DNA of 64,000 nt from Marisa cornuarietis (taxonomy: Eukaryota; Mollusca; Gastropoda; Architaenioglossa; Ampullariidae), in NCBI GenBank assembly GCA_004794655.1, contig SMMW01000622.1, positions 1,736,001-1,800,000 of the forward strand, given 5' to 3'. Each line of letters begins with the position of its first letter. The stretch's first letter is position 1. Position numbers and translations under genes: made by a program. This document shows positions 34,401-40,414 of this stretch, piece after piece. The notes below the pieces were generated by a model. It did no database searches, was not told the DNA's origin, and saw only the letters and a program-made list of their open reading frames with translations.

Positions 34401-36564
34401 TATTCAAGTCTATGTAGTGTATGTTTGAATATGGACGTTTCGTGTTTTCATTTAGTTTATAATTATACAGAGAGTGAGGGAGGAGAGTGTGGCTGCATGC
34501 ATATGTCTGCACCCTCAGACATAACAGTTAGCTGACACCACGTGGGTTAACGAATAACTGCATGGTTTACAGGTGCCATGCCTGCAGATCATGAGCTGTA
34601 CTATGGGTTTACCAGATTTGCAATTGAATTAAATGAGCTCGACATGGAACAAGCTCGATTTCTTCCACCAACAGACTCTCGTTTTAGGCCAGACCAAAGG
34701 TGAGTGAGCATTTTTATAGGCTGACATTAAGGACATTTTTACATCTAATTCATGTATGATTGTATTGTGAATATGTTTCAAATGTCAAAGTAATATTTAG
34801 TTTGTTTTGTTATTTGGGTTTGAATATTTTTGTCAGTGTTTATAAGATATGTGCATAGTCTGTGAAATGTTTGGAGGCTTGTGCAAGTGTCAGTACTTGA
34901 CAAGAGTCCATGTTTCATACTTATCATCAAGCACTTTCACACATGTGTAAGCTATTAGCTTTATCTTCTTGGTCCCTTCTGTCTAAACTCTTTTAAATTA
35001 ACGAAAGCCTACCAGAAATGTTGTAAATCCAGTAAATTAAATACTTGACTGCCACTGGGATTCTATTTTTGTGCTATTTCGTCTCACTCACACTTTTTAA
35101 ATGAATTACTTGTATATGTTTCTTCCAAGGATTGCAGAATTTGGAATAGTTTCTTTGGTGTTTATAAAGTTATCAAATAATGATGATTATTTAGATATTA
35201 ACTCTATAGTCATCATACAGTCAAGGCACTGTGGGAACTTAAATATTAATGTTAGGGATGGACATTCTCTAAACAATACCAGTAACACTCTTCCTCAAGA
35301 GTGAATACCGCTTTTATTTTTCAGATGTGAATGAAAGTAGAAAAATACTGTTTCAGTTTGGTTTGTTGCATTTACATACTTGGCTGGAAGAGTTCATATG
35401 CTTAGCATTATGTGTATATATTATATATATTTATGTGCATGTCTGCATTAACCTCAGCCTTAAGTTGAAGTGATGGAAAGGAAGGAAAGTCATTTTGGGT
35501 CCCGTGACACTTCCTAAAGCAAAATTTGGGTTTGGGAAGATTTGTGGGGTAAGCTTCCATTAAAATACAGAATGAATCAAATAGCAAACAGGAATTAGTA
35601 TGATTTTGACCAGAAATTGCTAATGAACCTTGACTAGAAATTTCTGATGAACTTGGCAGAGGGAATGCATTCCATCAGACTTTGTCACTAAGATGCCTAC
35701 GGAGAAGTAGGATGCCAAGCAATTATGGAATGTAGTCATGTCATGGAAGATACCAACTGATAGTCATGATGCTTTTATTTTTGTGGCAGTCATGAGCTCT
35801 TCTCAACACCAATAATATTCGGGCTTTGTAAACTCTTCTAGCAGTCATGTTAGTCCTCAGAAAAAAAATTGAAGTGAGTGAAATGAAAGTATTGCAACTC
35901 ATAACATTTTTGTGCTGATTCAGGTTATATTTTACATATAAAGGTATGATATAATGGTGTGATTTGATAGTTTACTAGTGACCATTCTGCAAGAGGTAGG
36001 TGGGAAAGACGGGTCCTTATCTCAACATTTAACTGATGCAGGTTAATGGAAGAGGGTAAAATACAAGAAGCAGAAATTGAGAAAAATCGACTTGAGAATC
36101 TCCAACGGGAGCGCCGGAAAAAGGCTGAAGAAATGGGGCATGACCAGCAATCTCGATGGTTCAAGTAAGGCAGATGAAGTTTTTACATAGTAACATGACA
36201 TTATATAGAGGCTGTGTGAAACAAGTAGTTGCACTGCTCTGGTATATCTTTTATTGTTGATTTTTTGATTGGTTAAAGCATACAGCTCATCCCTTCCTTA
36301 CCCGTTTCAAATCTCATTCTGCCTTGCATCCCATGTCAAATGAAGCATTAAGATCCATTCAACTCAATTACCAGGTCTTTACTTTATTATACATATTTTC
36401 TTATATTTTTCTTTTAGTGTGATTTTGATTAACCCTGTGTTGGCATTTATGACTGCAGGAAGACAATGCAAGATGGGAAGGAGATGTACGAGTTCTCGGG
36501 AAAGTACTGGGAAGCTCGAAAGGATCCTGGCTTCACTAAAATGTCTTTTGTCAAGATCTTTTGA
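4371..36564 (+). CDS. OSBPL3/6/7: ORP3/6/7-type oxysterol-binding protein-related protein (23 coding exons)
   Basis: Lipid transfer protein of OSBP-related subfamily III. Family members exchange sterol or phosphatidylcholine against PI4P at ER-plasma membrane contacts. Joining 23 exons at GT..AG borders keeps phase throughout and gives 2748 nt (915 residues plus TGA), close to human ORP3/6/7 (roughly 840-930). Domain order: Ser-rich basic N-terminus (residues 13-75); PH domain (about 78-176, with [11 protein letters not shown] and [11 protein letters not shown]); coiled or Ser-rich linker; FFAT-type motif EYYDAEE (488-494); ORD (about 550-880) with LNEPLSMLQ, the lipid-binding signature [11 protein letters not shown] (654-664) and [11 protein letters not shown]; basic coiled tail ending [10 protein letters not shown]. 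All exons are listed separately. The start exon is inferred; everything from 6275 on is certain. Which of the three vertebrate paralogues it most resembles cannot be decided by eye. A single invertebrate co-orthologue is likely. Confidence 0.96.
4407..6274 (+). other. ORP intron 1
   Basis: Holds a CA/CG microsatellite (4650-4680), a CA run at 5320-5346 and a dispersed repeat at 5746-6130 (listed separately). Nothing else recognised. Confidence 0.5.
5746..6130 (+). repeat. dispersed repeat, copy A (related copy near 55.3-56.4 kb)
   Basis: Successive blocks match 55330-56370 on the same strand in the same order: AAAATCTACAGGT, TTGAACTTTCTTTTGAT, AACAAACAGCAATGGAAG, and TTAATGACCAAG. The 89-codon ORF at 5722-5991 comes from the repeat and resembles no known protein. 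Family unknown. Confidence 0.6.
6275..6532 (+). CDS. OSBPL3/6/7: ORP exon 2: N-terminal region and start of PH domain
   Basis: Residues 13-98. Acceptor CTCTCAG at 6274, donor AAG|GTGAGG; phase 0 at both ends. Ser-rich start, basic [11 protein letters not shown], then [10 protein letters not shown], typical just before the PH domain of ORP3/6, then [15 protein letters not shown], the first PH strands. The exon is unusually rich in CGC and AAG codons and in CpG compared with exons 4-23. Confidence 0.95.
6533..7355 (+). other. ORP intron 2 with degenerate short repeats
   Basis: Variants of GACTATGAATGATAGATTACAAA recur at about 6690-6740 and 7140-7240. A segment at 7084-7125 resembles 47000-47039. 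No gene. Confidence 0.5.
7356..7409 (+). CDS. OSBPL3/6/7: ORP exon 3: PH domain strands 2-3
   Basis: Residues 99-116: [18 protein letters not shown]. Eighteen codons, phase 0 at both ends, flanked by TTGCAG and GTAAGT. It matches the ORP3/6 PH core (RFFVLxxGxLKYxKxPxD). Confidence 0.97.
7501..7545. repeat. CG/CA microsatellite
   Basis: Alternating GCGCG and a run of about ten CA units. Confidence 0.8.
7879..8066. repeat. 36-bp coding-length minisatellite, about 5 copies
   Basis: Units anchored on CAGGGCGCTCGTTGG recur every 36 bp. The length is a multiple of three, so both strands stay open. On the minus strand it reads as a 12-residue repeat ([24 protein letters not shown], and so on) inside a 161-codon ORF at 7658-8143; on the plus strand as a second 12-residue repeat. 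No signal links it to a gene. The open frames follow from the period. Confidence 0.85.
8396..8806 (-). pseudogene. LINE ORF1-like fragment with 2A-like motif
   Basis: A 136-codon ORF with a hydrophobic stretch leading into [10 protein letters not shown], then a charged segment ([10 protein letters not shown]). The arrangement matches the degenerate N-terminal 2A-like peptide (consensus D-x-E-x-N-P-G-P) and coiled start of ORF1 in several invertebrate non-LTR retrotransposons of the CR1/L2 type. Here the DxE start and the NPGP core are altered, so peptide-bond skipping is unlikely. No RT or endonuclease domain adjoins. Identity is inferred. Confidence 0.5.
8670..8718 (+). repeat. 49-bp exact repeat, copy 1
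   Basis: Starts GGGGTCCGAAGTATACGC and is identical to 10497-10545. It lies inside the LINE ORF1-like fragment, so the second copy is probably another piece of the same element family or a local duplication. Confidence 0.85.
8969..9178 (-). CDS. unrecognised terminal-exon-like ORF
   Basis: On the minus strand, a possible acceptor ATTAGCCAG precedes about 68 open codons ending in TAA: hydrophilic and helical, with [16 protein letters not shown] near the start and [17 protein letters not shown] at the end. The composition looks like real protein rather than random translation. I do not recognise the family. It could be the last exon of a small antisense gene, a retrocopy fragment, or part of the transposon just downstream of it. 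No convincing upstream exon was found. Confidence 0.3.
   Translation of the reverse strand, partial: QVLSCPSSIPEVCALDGVLQVLRVIDRWTPAIHTGARRVLHQHTSAVTTKAVLNERAGLLKEMFETVMK
9200..10496 (+). other. ORP intron 3, no feature
   Basis: A short (ATT)n run lies near 9768. Nothing coding recognised. Confidence 0.5.
10497..10545 (+). repeat. 49-bp exact repeat, copy 2
   Basis: Identical to 8670-8718 over all 49 bases; the flanks differ. Confidence 0.85.
10960..11022. repeat. TG and GA microsatellites
   Basis: (TG)n followed by (GA)n at 10960-10987 and a second (TG)n run near 11001-11020. Confidence 0.8.
11686..11859 (-). mobile_element. diverged, truncated SINE, same family as 89-361
   Basis: Shares the body segment AGGTCGTTGGGGAGTGAGG, then ACTTTTCT, CCCATCTCCTCT, TGCCTTACCT and the tRNA-head end GTATCCGCTTCCCCT. 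Most of the tRNA head and the repeated CTTTAC tail are shortened. Older than the copy at 89-361. Confidence 0.85.
12576..12862 (-). mobile_element. 3' end of an RTE/BovB-type LINE
   Basis: Minus-strand translation, split over frames, gives CTGHVLRQQ, then [13 protein letters not shown], then [13 protein letters not shown]: the order seen at the C-terminus of RTE-clade polyproteins (GHVLRM..RWTP..GRPK..W..DRQQWR). The end is a (TTGA)n tail at 12576-12592, usual for RTE. Frameshifted and 5' truncated, hence dead. Confidence 0.7.
12908..12973. repeat. perfect 29-bp inverted repeat, 8-nt loop
   Basis: The arm at 12908-12936 (starting AGATGACAATACATGCG) is the exact reverse complement of 12945-12973, with loop TAATAATG. 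No target duplication seen. Either a fold-back element, a hairpin RNA source, or an artefact of inverted duplication. Confidence 0.9.
12974..13747 (+). other. end of ORP intron 3
   Basis: A short block at 13625-13695 (CCCCTAAGGGGG and TACACCACTGATGTG) looks repeat-derived. Nothing else recognised. Confidence 0.4.
13748..13861 (+). CDS. OSBPL3/6/7: ORP exon 4: PH domain, central strands
   Basis: Residues 117-154, phase 0 at both ends. [17 protein letters not shown] and [14 protein letters not shown] correspond to the ORP3/6 segments GKVHGxIDVGLSVM and IDLDTEEHIYHLK. Confidence 0.97.
14022..14285. mobile_element. MITE with about 27-bp terminal inverted repeats
   Basis: The left end GGGCCAGTTGCCCAACATAT matches the complement of the right end, ending ATGTTGTGCAACTGGCCC, with two or three mismatches; the following TTTCTAA also pairs. 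About 264 bp, no coding capacity. No clear target duplication, so the superfamily is open. Confidence 0.7.
14408..14642. mobile_element. hAT-type MITE with 8-bp target duplication
   Basis: The element at 14416-14634 (219 bp) starts CAGAGGTTTTCAAACT and ends AGTTTGAAAACCTCTG, perfect 16-bp inverted ends of hAT type. It is flanked by CCCTAGAC at 14408-14415 and 14635-14642, the 8-bp duplication characteristic of hAT. Non-autonomous. It contains a 25-bp segment, starting TATCAGCTTGATTTGAGC, that recurs at about 16278. Confidence 0.93.
15186..15245 (+). repeat. LINE/SINE 3'-tail fragment
   Basis: AAAGCGCATTGAGCCTCTTGC, then AAATATGCTCTATGAG: the short stem common to 3' ends of several molluscan LINE/SINE families. 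Confidence 0.45.
16277..16303 (+). repeat. 25-bp repeat shared with the hAT MITE
   Basis: TATCAGCTTGATTTGAGC plus seven further bases, identical to a segment inside the MITE at about 14447. No other MITE sequence is present here. Confidence 0.6.
16731..16835 (-). repeat. LINE 3'-tail fragment, related to 18139-18230
   Basis: Shares TAATAATAAT, then CACACTCAT, GAAGCAT, CTCAGCGCTT and AGACATGGAC with the tail of the larger LINE fragment at 18139-18735. Confidence 0.6.
16836..18138 (+). other. ORP intron 4, no feature
   Basis: AT-rich and CpG-poor, with small ORFs on both strands that show no family likeness. Confidence 0.5.
18139..18735 (-). pseudogene. LINE 3' end: RT C-terminal domain plus 3' tail
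   Basis: The 108-codon ORF at 18409-18735 reads [19 protein letters not shown], then [20 protein letters not shown], then [12 protein letters not shown] and [10 protein letters not shown]. This is the classic C-terminal block of CR1/L2-like non-LTR retrotransposon polyproteins (HWLPxxxRIxxK..YLSELLxxYxPxRxLRSS..WNSLP..FKxxLKTHLF). It ends in a 3' UTR with paired AAGCGCT/AGCGCTA-type stems and an (ATT)n tail at 18139-18152. 5' truncated, as usual; antisense to the host gene. Near-intact frame suggests recent insertion. Confidence 0.9.
18846..18999 (+). CDS. OSBPL3/6/7: ORP exon 5: end of PH domain
   Basis: Residues 155-205, phase 0 in, phase 1 out. [19 protein letters not shown] is the C-terminal PH helix and is nearly identical to that of ORP3/6. 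A less conserved acidic, Pro-rich linker follows. Confidence 0.97.
19360..19392 (+). promoter_or_regulatory. tandemly duplicated 3' splice acceptor
   Basis: The 23-bp segment TGTAATSTACAGCTGCTAAC (S = C or G) plus TTG occurs twice, at about 19359-19380 and 19381-19403, giving two CAG acceptors at 19369 and 19392. Only the second keeps the frame; the first adds 23 nt and runs into TAG near 19500. Confidence 0.85.
19393..19530 (+). CDS. OSBPL3/6/7: ORP exon 6: linker
   Basis: Residues 206-251, phase 1 in and out. [10 protein letters not shown] and [36 protein letters not shown] is the ORP6 counterpart. Confidence 0.93.
20315..20409 (+). CDS. OSBPL3/6/7: ORP exon 7: coiled linker
   Basis: Residues 252-283, phase 1 in, phase 0 out. 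[18 protein letters not shown] parallels the LVELSKLLQNLEIL helix of ORP6. Confidence 0.93.
20410..22230 (+). other. ORP intron 7, nothing recognised
   Basis: AT-rich, with short A-, T- and ATT-rich runs. No repeat family or gene seen. Confidence 0.5.
22231..22341 (+). CDS. OSBPL3/6/7: ORP exon 8: basic Ser-rich linker
   Basis: Residues 284-320, 37 codons, phase 0 at both ends, so it can be skipped without frame change. [21 protein letters not shown] corresponds to the basic RRWRTKSVSK region of ORP6. Flanked by TGTAG and GTAAGT. Confidence 0.88.
22342..24020 (+). other. ORP intron 8, nothing recognised
   Basis: A (GTTT)n run at about 22695-22722. Otherwise unique-looking AT-rich sequence. 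Confidence 0.5.
24021..24219 (+). CDS. OSBPL3/6/7: ORP exon 9: Asn/Ser-rich linker
   Basis: Residues 321-386, phase 0 in, phase 1 out. Starts with an AAC/AGC repeat (DNNNSSSNS). [12 protein letters not shown] matches the LHSSNPNLC block of ORP6. The donor must be ATG|GTTGGT for the next exon to stay in frame, a weak site because of T at +3. Confidence 0.92.
24550..24680 (+). CDS. OSBPL3/6/7: ORP exon 10: coiled coil
   Basis: Residues 387-430, phase 1 in, phase 0 out. [13 protein letters not shown] and ALRQALAE are heptad-like and correspond to IEKEKLKQM..LRQSLSQAL in ORP6. Donor GTCAGT. Confidence 0.95.
24977..25096 (+). CDS. OSBPL3/6/7: ORP exon 11: coiled coil
   Basis: Residues 431-470, phase 0 at both ends. 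[18 protein letters not shown] is nearly the ORP6 NQNAELRSRLNRIHSES, followed by a Pro/Thr-rich stretch. Confidence 0.96.
25097..25904 (+). other. ORP intron 11
   Basis: Contains an open frame of 112 codons (25535-25873) with no recognised domain and no matching splice phase. Treated as chance. Confidence 0.45.
25905..26009 (+). CDS. OSBPL3/6/7: ORP exon 12: FFAT motif exon
   Basis: Residues 471-505, phase 0 at both ends. [21 protein letters not shown] aligns with SEFFDAQEVLLSASSSE of ORP6. The core EYYDAEE (25956-25976) fits the FFAT pattern E-F/Y-F/Y-D-A-x-E that binds VAP proteins on the ER. Confidence 0.96.
26010..27760 (+). other. ORP intron 12
   Basis: A LINE/SINE-like plus-strand tail at 27509-27595 (GTGCATGGAGCTTGC, then ATGCACTATAAA and (ATT)n), preceded by TG/GA microsatellites at 27465-27496. 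The 103-codon minus ORF at 26596-26907 is not recognised. Confidence 0.45.
27761..27821 (+). CDS. OSBPL3/6/7: ORP exon 13: acidic linker
   Basis: Residues 506-525: [20 protein letters not shown], the counterpart of ASDDESYISDVSDNISEDN in ORP6. Phase 0 in, phase 1 out. Confidence 0.95.
28263..28438 (+). CDS. OSBPL3/6/7: ORP exon 14: start of ORD
   Basis: Residues 526-584, phase 1 in, phase 0 out. [19 protein letters not shown], then [21 protein letters not shown]: the ORD lid and first strand, almost invariant in ORPs. Confidence 0.98.
28439..29471 (+). other. ORP intron 14
   Basis: Carries a two-copy tandem duplication at 29125-29368; otherwise nothing recognised. Confidence 0.5.
29125..29368. 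repeat. two-copy tandem duplication, period about 119 bp
   Basis: AGGGCAGTGTTTACCAGCCC occurs at 29163 and 29282 with matching flanks, including ATGTGTCTTTCCTCTGAC at the end of each copy. Copies are roughly 85-90% alike. Confidence 0.85.
29472..29546 (+). CDS. OSBPL3/6/7: ORP exon 15: ORD
   Basis: Residues 585-609: [20 protein letters not shown] and PYERM. Phase 0 at both ends. ORP6 has [25 protein letters not shown]. Confidence 0.98.
29933..30070 (+). CDS. OSBPL3/6/7: ORP exon 16: ORD core
   Basis: Residues 610-655. [16 protein letters not shown], then [20 protein letters not shown] and EQ, the first half of the OSBP signature. KPFNP..GETYE is the ORD lipid tunnel motif. Phase 0 at both ends; donor CAG|GTTGGT. 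Confidence 0.98.
30150..30432. repeat. about 25-bp minisatellite, around 11 copies
   Basis: Degenerate units of the type CATAGCTTGGTGCTCATACAACC follow one another. Copies differ at several positions, so the array is old. Confidence 0.85.
31372..31447. repeat. two exact 38-bp tandem copies
   Basis: The unit starting CTGTTTGTTCATCATACTCA repeats once without change; a diverged third copy precedes at about 31340. Confidence 0.85.
31835..31915 (+). repeat. LINE/SINE-like 3' tail with (GAT)n
   Basis: AAGTGCCTTACACTGATATTCC, then CTGCAGCTATAAAATATGATGATGATG, the usual short end structure. Confidence 0.5.
32095..32158 (+). CDS. OSBPL3/6/7: ORP exon 17: ORD signature
   Basis: Residues 656-676: [20 protein letters not shown]. 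The His pair of EQVSHHPP (EQ from exon 16) binds the PI4P headgroup in known ORDs. Phase 0 in, phase 1 out. Confidence 0.98.
32363..32441 (+). CDS. OSBPL3/6/7: ORP exon 18: ORD
   Basis: Residues 677-702: [28 protein letters not shown] is invariant in subfamily III. Phase 1 in, phase 2 out. Confidence 0.98.
32442..33466 (+). other. ORP intron 18
   Basis: A minus-oriented LINE/SINE tail at about 32480-32570 and a possible degenerate tRNA-like SINE head on + at 32845-32910 (GTGGTCTGGAGATCAGAGG then CAAGTTCATGG). Both weak. Confidence 0.4.
33467..33602 (+). CDS. OSBPL3/6/7: ORP exon 19: ORD
   Basis: Residues 703-748: [20 protein letters not shown], then YGEM and VCKLTFTK. Phase 2 in, phase 0 out. 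Confidence 0.98.
34069..34216 (+). CDS. OSBPL3/6/7: ORP exon 20: ORD
   Basis: Residues 749-797: [29 protein letters not shown] and CIWRP, matching LFGKWHEGLYCG..KCIWRP of ORP6. Phase 0 in, phase 1 out. Confidence 0.98.
34573..34699 (+). CDS. OSBPL3/6/7: ORP exon 21: ORD
   Basis: Residues 798-839: [14 protein letters not shown], then [13 protein letters not shown], the C-terminal ORD block. Phase 1 in, phase 2 out. Confidence 0.98.
34700..36041 (+). other. ORP intron 21, nothing recognised
   Basis: AT-rich; no gene or repeat family seen. Confidence 0.5.
36042..36164 (+). CDS. OSBPL3/6/7: ORP exon 22: C-terminal helix
   Basis: Residues 840-880: [20 protein letters not shown] and [11 protein letters not shown], the charged helix after the ORD core, ending RWFK. 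Phase 2 in and out. Confidence 0.97.
36459..36564 (+). CDS. OSBPL3/6/7: ORP exon 23: C-terminus and stop
   Basis: Residues 881-915: [19 protein letters not shown], then TGA at 36562-36564. The family ending is YWxLRKDPGFxxxxxxxLW; the shift from LW to IF is unremarkable. Confidence 0.97.
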
Positions 36565-39404
36565 TAAGCAGTCTGGGTCGGAAACAGTTGCTGTGTGTTT
36601 GCAAGAAAGCACTTACCTCCTTTGCTAGGTAATGCCAGTGAAGACTAAATACATTGACCATGACATTAAGCCTTGGGCATGAAAACTGCTTGATGCCCCA
36701 GACAAGATGCAAGTGTTAGTGAATCCCGTTGTGGTGAACTGTCTTCCGCAAACAAGTAGGGCTTGTGAGATGCACCATCATTCAGAGGACATAATGCTGA
36801 CCAACCAGCCCCATGTGTATGTGACTATGTCTGGGTACATATTTACCCTTCCTCTACAACAAAACTTCACTGAACCATGCAGCAAAAAGCAACAGTAGTA
36901 CCCTTCAGCCTGAACAGCCTTGAGGGACTGATACTTATAATGCATTTTTCAGACTGGTAACACGCATTATGCATGCTGGAGATTTTTGTTTGTTTTTTGT
37001 TTAAAAACCATGAACCATGGAATATTAGTACCATTTACATGCTTTATAAAAGGACTGGGCTTTTAGAAATGCCACAAAATTGGTATTTTAGATGGGGATT
37101 GTTTGGGAATGTGCGTGTGTGCATGCATGCATCCCATGTCCCTGCATTAGCATCATTACTGTTGGCAGTCCTATTTCCAGACTTTCTCATGTTTACCTTT
37201 AATAATCTCCCCTGACATATCTCCATTTCCACACCACCCCCACCCCCACCACCCCAAAAAATGATCTGCACAATTTATTCACTTTTTTGGTTTGTCTTTC
37301 AGACTCAGACGAGCAAAATCTAATGGGACTGCTTTTCATATTTGGTGAAAGATAATGTTTAACAAATGTTTTCAGTACTAAGCTGGCCTGGTTTGACACA
37401 AAGATTCAGTGAGAAATGTTAAAGACATTATCAGCAGTTTGTGACATGTTTAGCAGAAATGGTTTGCTCCAAAAGAGTTGTGCGAGATGTGCTTTGCTGT
37501 TGCAATTCTTCTGGTTTATTAAATAAGACTTAGAGGGCTGATGAAAAACTGCTCATCCTGAGCACTTACTAGATTGTACAAACAATACTGGTCATACCTA
37601 GTCTCAGATACAGTGCCATGGCCACTTTAGACACCACAGAAGATAGAAAAGCAGAAAGAGATGGATGTAAGTAGAAATCCAAGACCCAGGAAAAAAATGC
37701 TTCACACTAAGGAATTTAATATCTTTTTTTTCTTTCTCGTGAATCAGCCCTATTTGATTTTTTATTGTAATCTTAACAGATTCCAGAACATTTTCAAGAT
37801 CTGTGATAATGTCAGGAAGACAGAGACTGTGGGCACATGCTCACATTGTGGCCACAGTTTCATACTGTGATACTTTCTACTCACAGTTTGTTACTGTGAT
37901 ACTTTCCACAAAATTTTCTCAACTTTTTGCACTTTTTATAGTTTTTGCTTGTATGACTTTTTGACAGATTCTCTGGTATCAGCTTTTCTAGCCCATTTGT
38001 AGTTTTCATTTTGCAGCACGGGCTGGCTCTGTTGATGCAAGTGAATAACCAGCATATTTTGTTTTTTCTCCATGTGAACCCTTTGTTAGCAGCATATGAT
38101 GTAAACTTGAATCTGTTAAAGAGCACACAAAATGTCACACAAAACATGTGCCAAAGATTGCTACAGAGCAGTTTGTCAGTGGTAAGACAGTGTGAATAAG
38201 CTTGGTCATCATTTGAAAGGTAAGTGTAAGAATGCCATGACAGGCACTTGTAAATTTTTGCCATGCAGAACTAAATGTATTCAAGGATGCTAATGCTACT
38301 GACATAATGTCCTGTTGTTTCTCGTTGCATTATAGAGTGTAGGCAGCAAATAATTGCCATTTCCTCACAAGTTTGTGCAGCCTGCATTTTAATGAGCATT
38401 TGATCTCTTGAAACAGTTTGTCTTCACGATTCTTACCAAGACGTGTGCACACACGTATCATGCACATTTTTTCCTTCATAAGTCTGGATGAAAAAACATA
38501 AAACTTGAAGGGAAATAATCTACATATCAAGTCCCATTGTTTTGTTCTGTTCTTGATATGAAAGATGTCCGCGTTGTGTACAGCCTCAGTATGTAGAGAT
38601 GTTTGCAGCATAAAAGGAAATTTGCTTGATTTTGCCTCTATCCATACTTTGGTATAGTATACATCTTCATCCTGACAAGGCCTTTATTAGTGGATTGTGC
38701 CAGATGCTGGAAGATCTTCAGTGTAGTCTTAGGAGCAACCAGCAGGCCAGCAAGGCCAGTCATTCCAGGCTTCTGAAGATTTTCACCATGCTCCTAGAAC
38801 TATATTAGTCAGTTATGATGCTGTGGGTCCTACCATACATTTTAAATACAATAAATTTACATGCATGGGGATTGTTTGTTGGCAGCCATCAATAGAGAGG
38901 GCTGTTGTTTGCAATTGTAGATCAGTGAAGGTAGTAAGTTGCTGCCACAAAAATGTTTGTTGCTGCAAGACTTTTTCTCTATGAAAATCATTCAAAATTT
39001 CCACACCATCATTTTGGGACACCGTGATTGATGAAACTAATCCCCTTTCTGGAGAAAATATATATATTTAATCTAGTGTTCATAGTTCACAATGTAACAG
39101 GCATGATTTTTTTCAGTTTAATGCTTTTATTAATTTCCCATGCAATATTGTACAGTACTCAGCAAAAAAGAGGCTGCAACTGCCAACTGGATTCTTACCT
39201 GGCCAGTAGAAACACCTAACACTGCCCATTTAATTATGAGCATTTTTTTTTTTAGGGGGGTGGGATAGGGGAGAACATTTGGTCTCCTCTCATTTAGCAC
39301 AGATTTACTGCATTTTTCTTAGGATACAGGTATTCCTGAACAGAGATTTTAACATTTTGCCATATCACACAATGCTTTATTTAGCATACTTTTTTTGCTA
39401 GATT

Positions 39405-39722
39405 TTTATAAATAATAATGCTAAATGTTTATTTATAGGACACCTTATCCCACCAACAAAGATGGACTCAAGGTGCTAACATGAAGTTACTCAAGCACAC
39501 ATATTTCAGTAGGCATCAAATGCATCTTACAAATTCACCAACATTCAAATCATTACTACTCGTGTCTCTCACATACACAGGATGAAAGAAACTGGAGAAG
39601 ACTGATAGCGGATGAAAACAGTGTCACATTCAAACACAAGATCCAAGATAGGAACCCAGGACACCTCATTCTGTGGTGGGGACAGGTACTTTAGTCGTTA
39701 CACCACCAGCAAGAGAAGACTA
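39405..39722 (-). mobile_element. tRNA-derived SINE inside the ORP 3' UTR
   Basis: On the minus strand: head TGGTGGTGTAACGACTAAAG with box B-like GGGTTCCTATCTTGG about 50 bases on. The body ends AGCACCTTGAG, TTGGTGGGATAAGG, TCCTATAAATA and an ATTATTATT tail. A different family from 89-361. No target duplication identified. Confidence 0.6.
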
Positions 39723-40330
39723 TTATAGTGAGCCTGGGACAAGATTAGAGGCTGTTCCACGTATCTGCCTGCGAAACCATTTCAGAAAATGTTAGTACCC
39801 CGAAAGTGAAACTTTCTTGCTGACTTTATCAGTTGGCTAAGGATAAAGCTGTTCTTCCTCCTTCCTGAAGTCCCATCTATTTCCATTTCAAATGGTAAAG
39901 GGTTTTATTATGTGAAGTCTTCACTGATGTTGGTTGTAAATTTGATTACTGTTCTTGCAGGCTTTAGTTCTTTGGAGAAGAGCTCCTCTGATGAGAGGAA
40001 CAGGATAAGCTGCACAATTTTGGTCTTTTGTTTTTACAACATATCACGTGATTTCGTTATGAACAAAAAGTTCTGACAATAGCAGATGTTTGTCCATCTG
40101 GAGGGATGCTTTTGTTTTTTTTGTACACCTGTGCCAAGTTCTCGCTTCCACAACCACAAGTAGGATATGTTGCATGCTACTGAACTTTGAAATTTAAAGT
40201 ATGCAACATTAAGACTTGCAACTTCCCTCAGATGGTGTTACTGGCAGTTTTTACACACTGCTAGTAGTATTCCCCCTTCCCAAGCTCTGAACTGGCTTTT
40301 TTGTTTTTTGGCAAGTATAAAGCTTGTTTG

Positions 40331-40336
40331 AATAAA
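40331..40336 (+). terminator. OSBPL3/6/7: ORP poly(A) signal
   Basis: AATAAA followed within 40-70 nt by a GT-rich stretch (TGTGAAGTGTTCTGTGTTC). It is the last plus-strand signal before the opposing gene. Confidence 0.65.
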
Positions 40337-40414
40337 TCTTATTTCTAGATATATTTGGTCATGGCCTGCATGTGAAGTGTTCTGTGTTCATCATGAAAAC
40401 ATCCACAAATGACT

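Larger units (their letters stand above)
36565..40355 (+). other. OSBPL3/6/7: ORP 3' UTR, about 3.8 kb
   Basis: No open coding structure. An AATAAA at 38850-38855 could serve as a proximal site; the better candidate is 40331-40336. An antisense SINE occupies 39405-39722. The ORFs here are chance. Confidence 0.6.
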
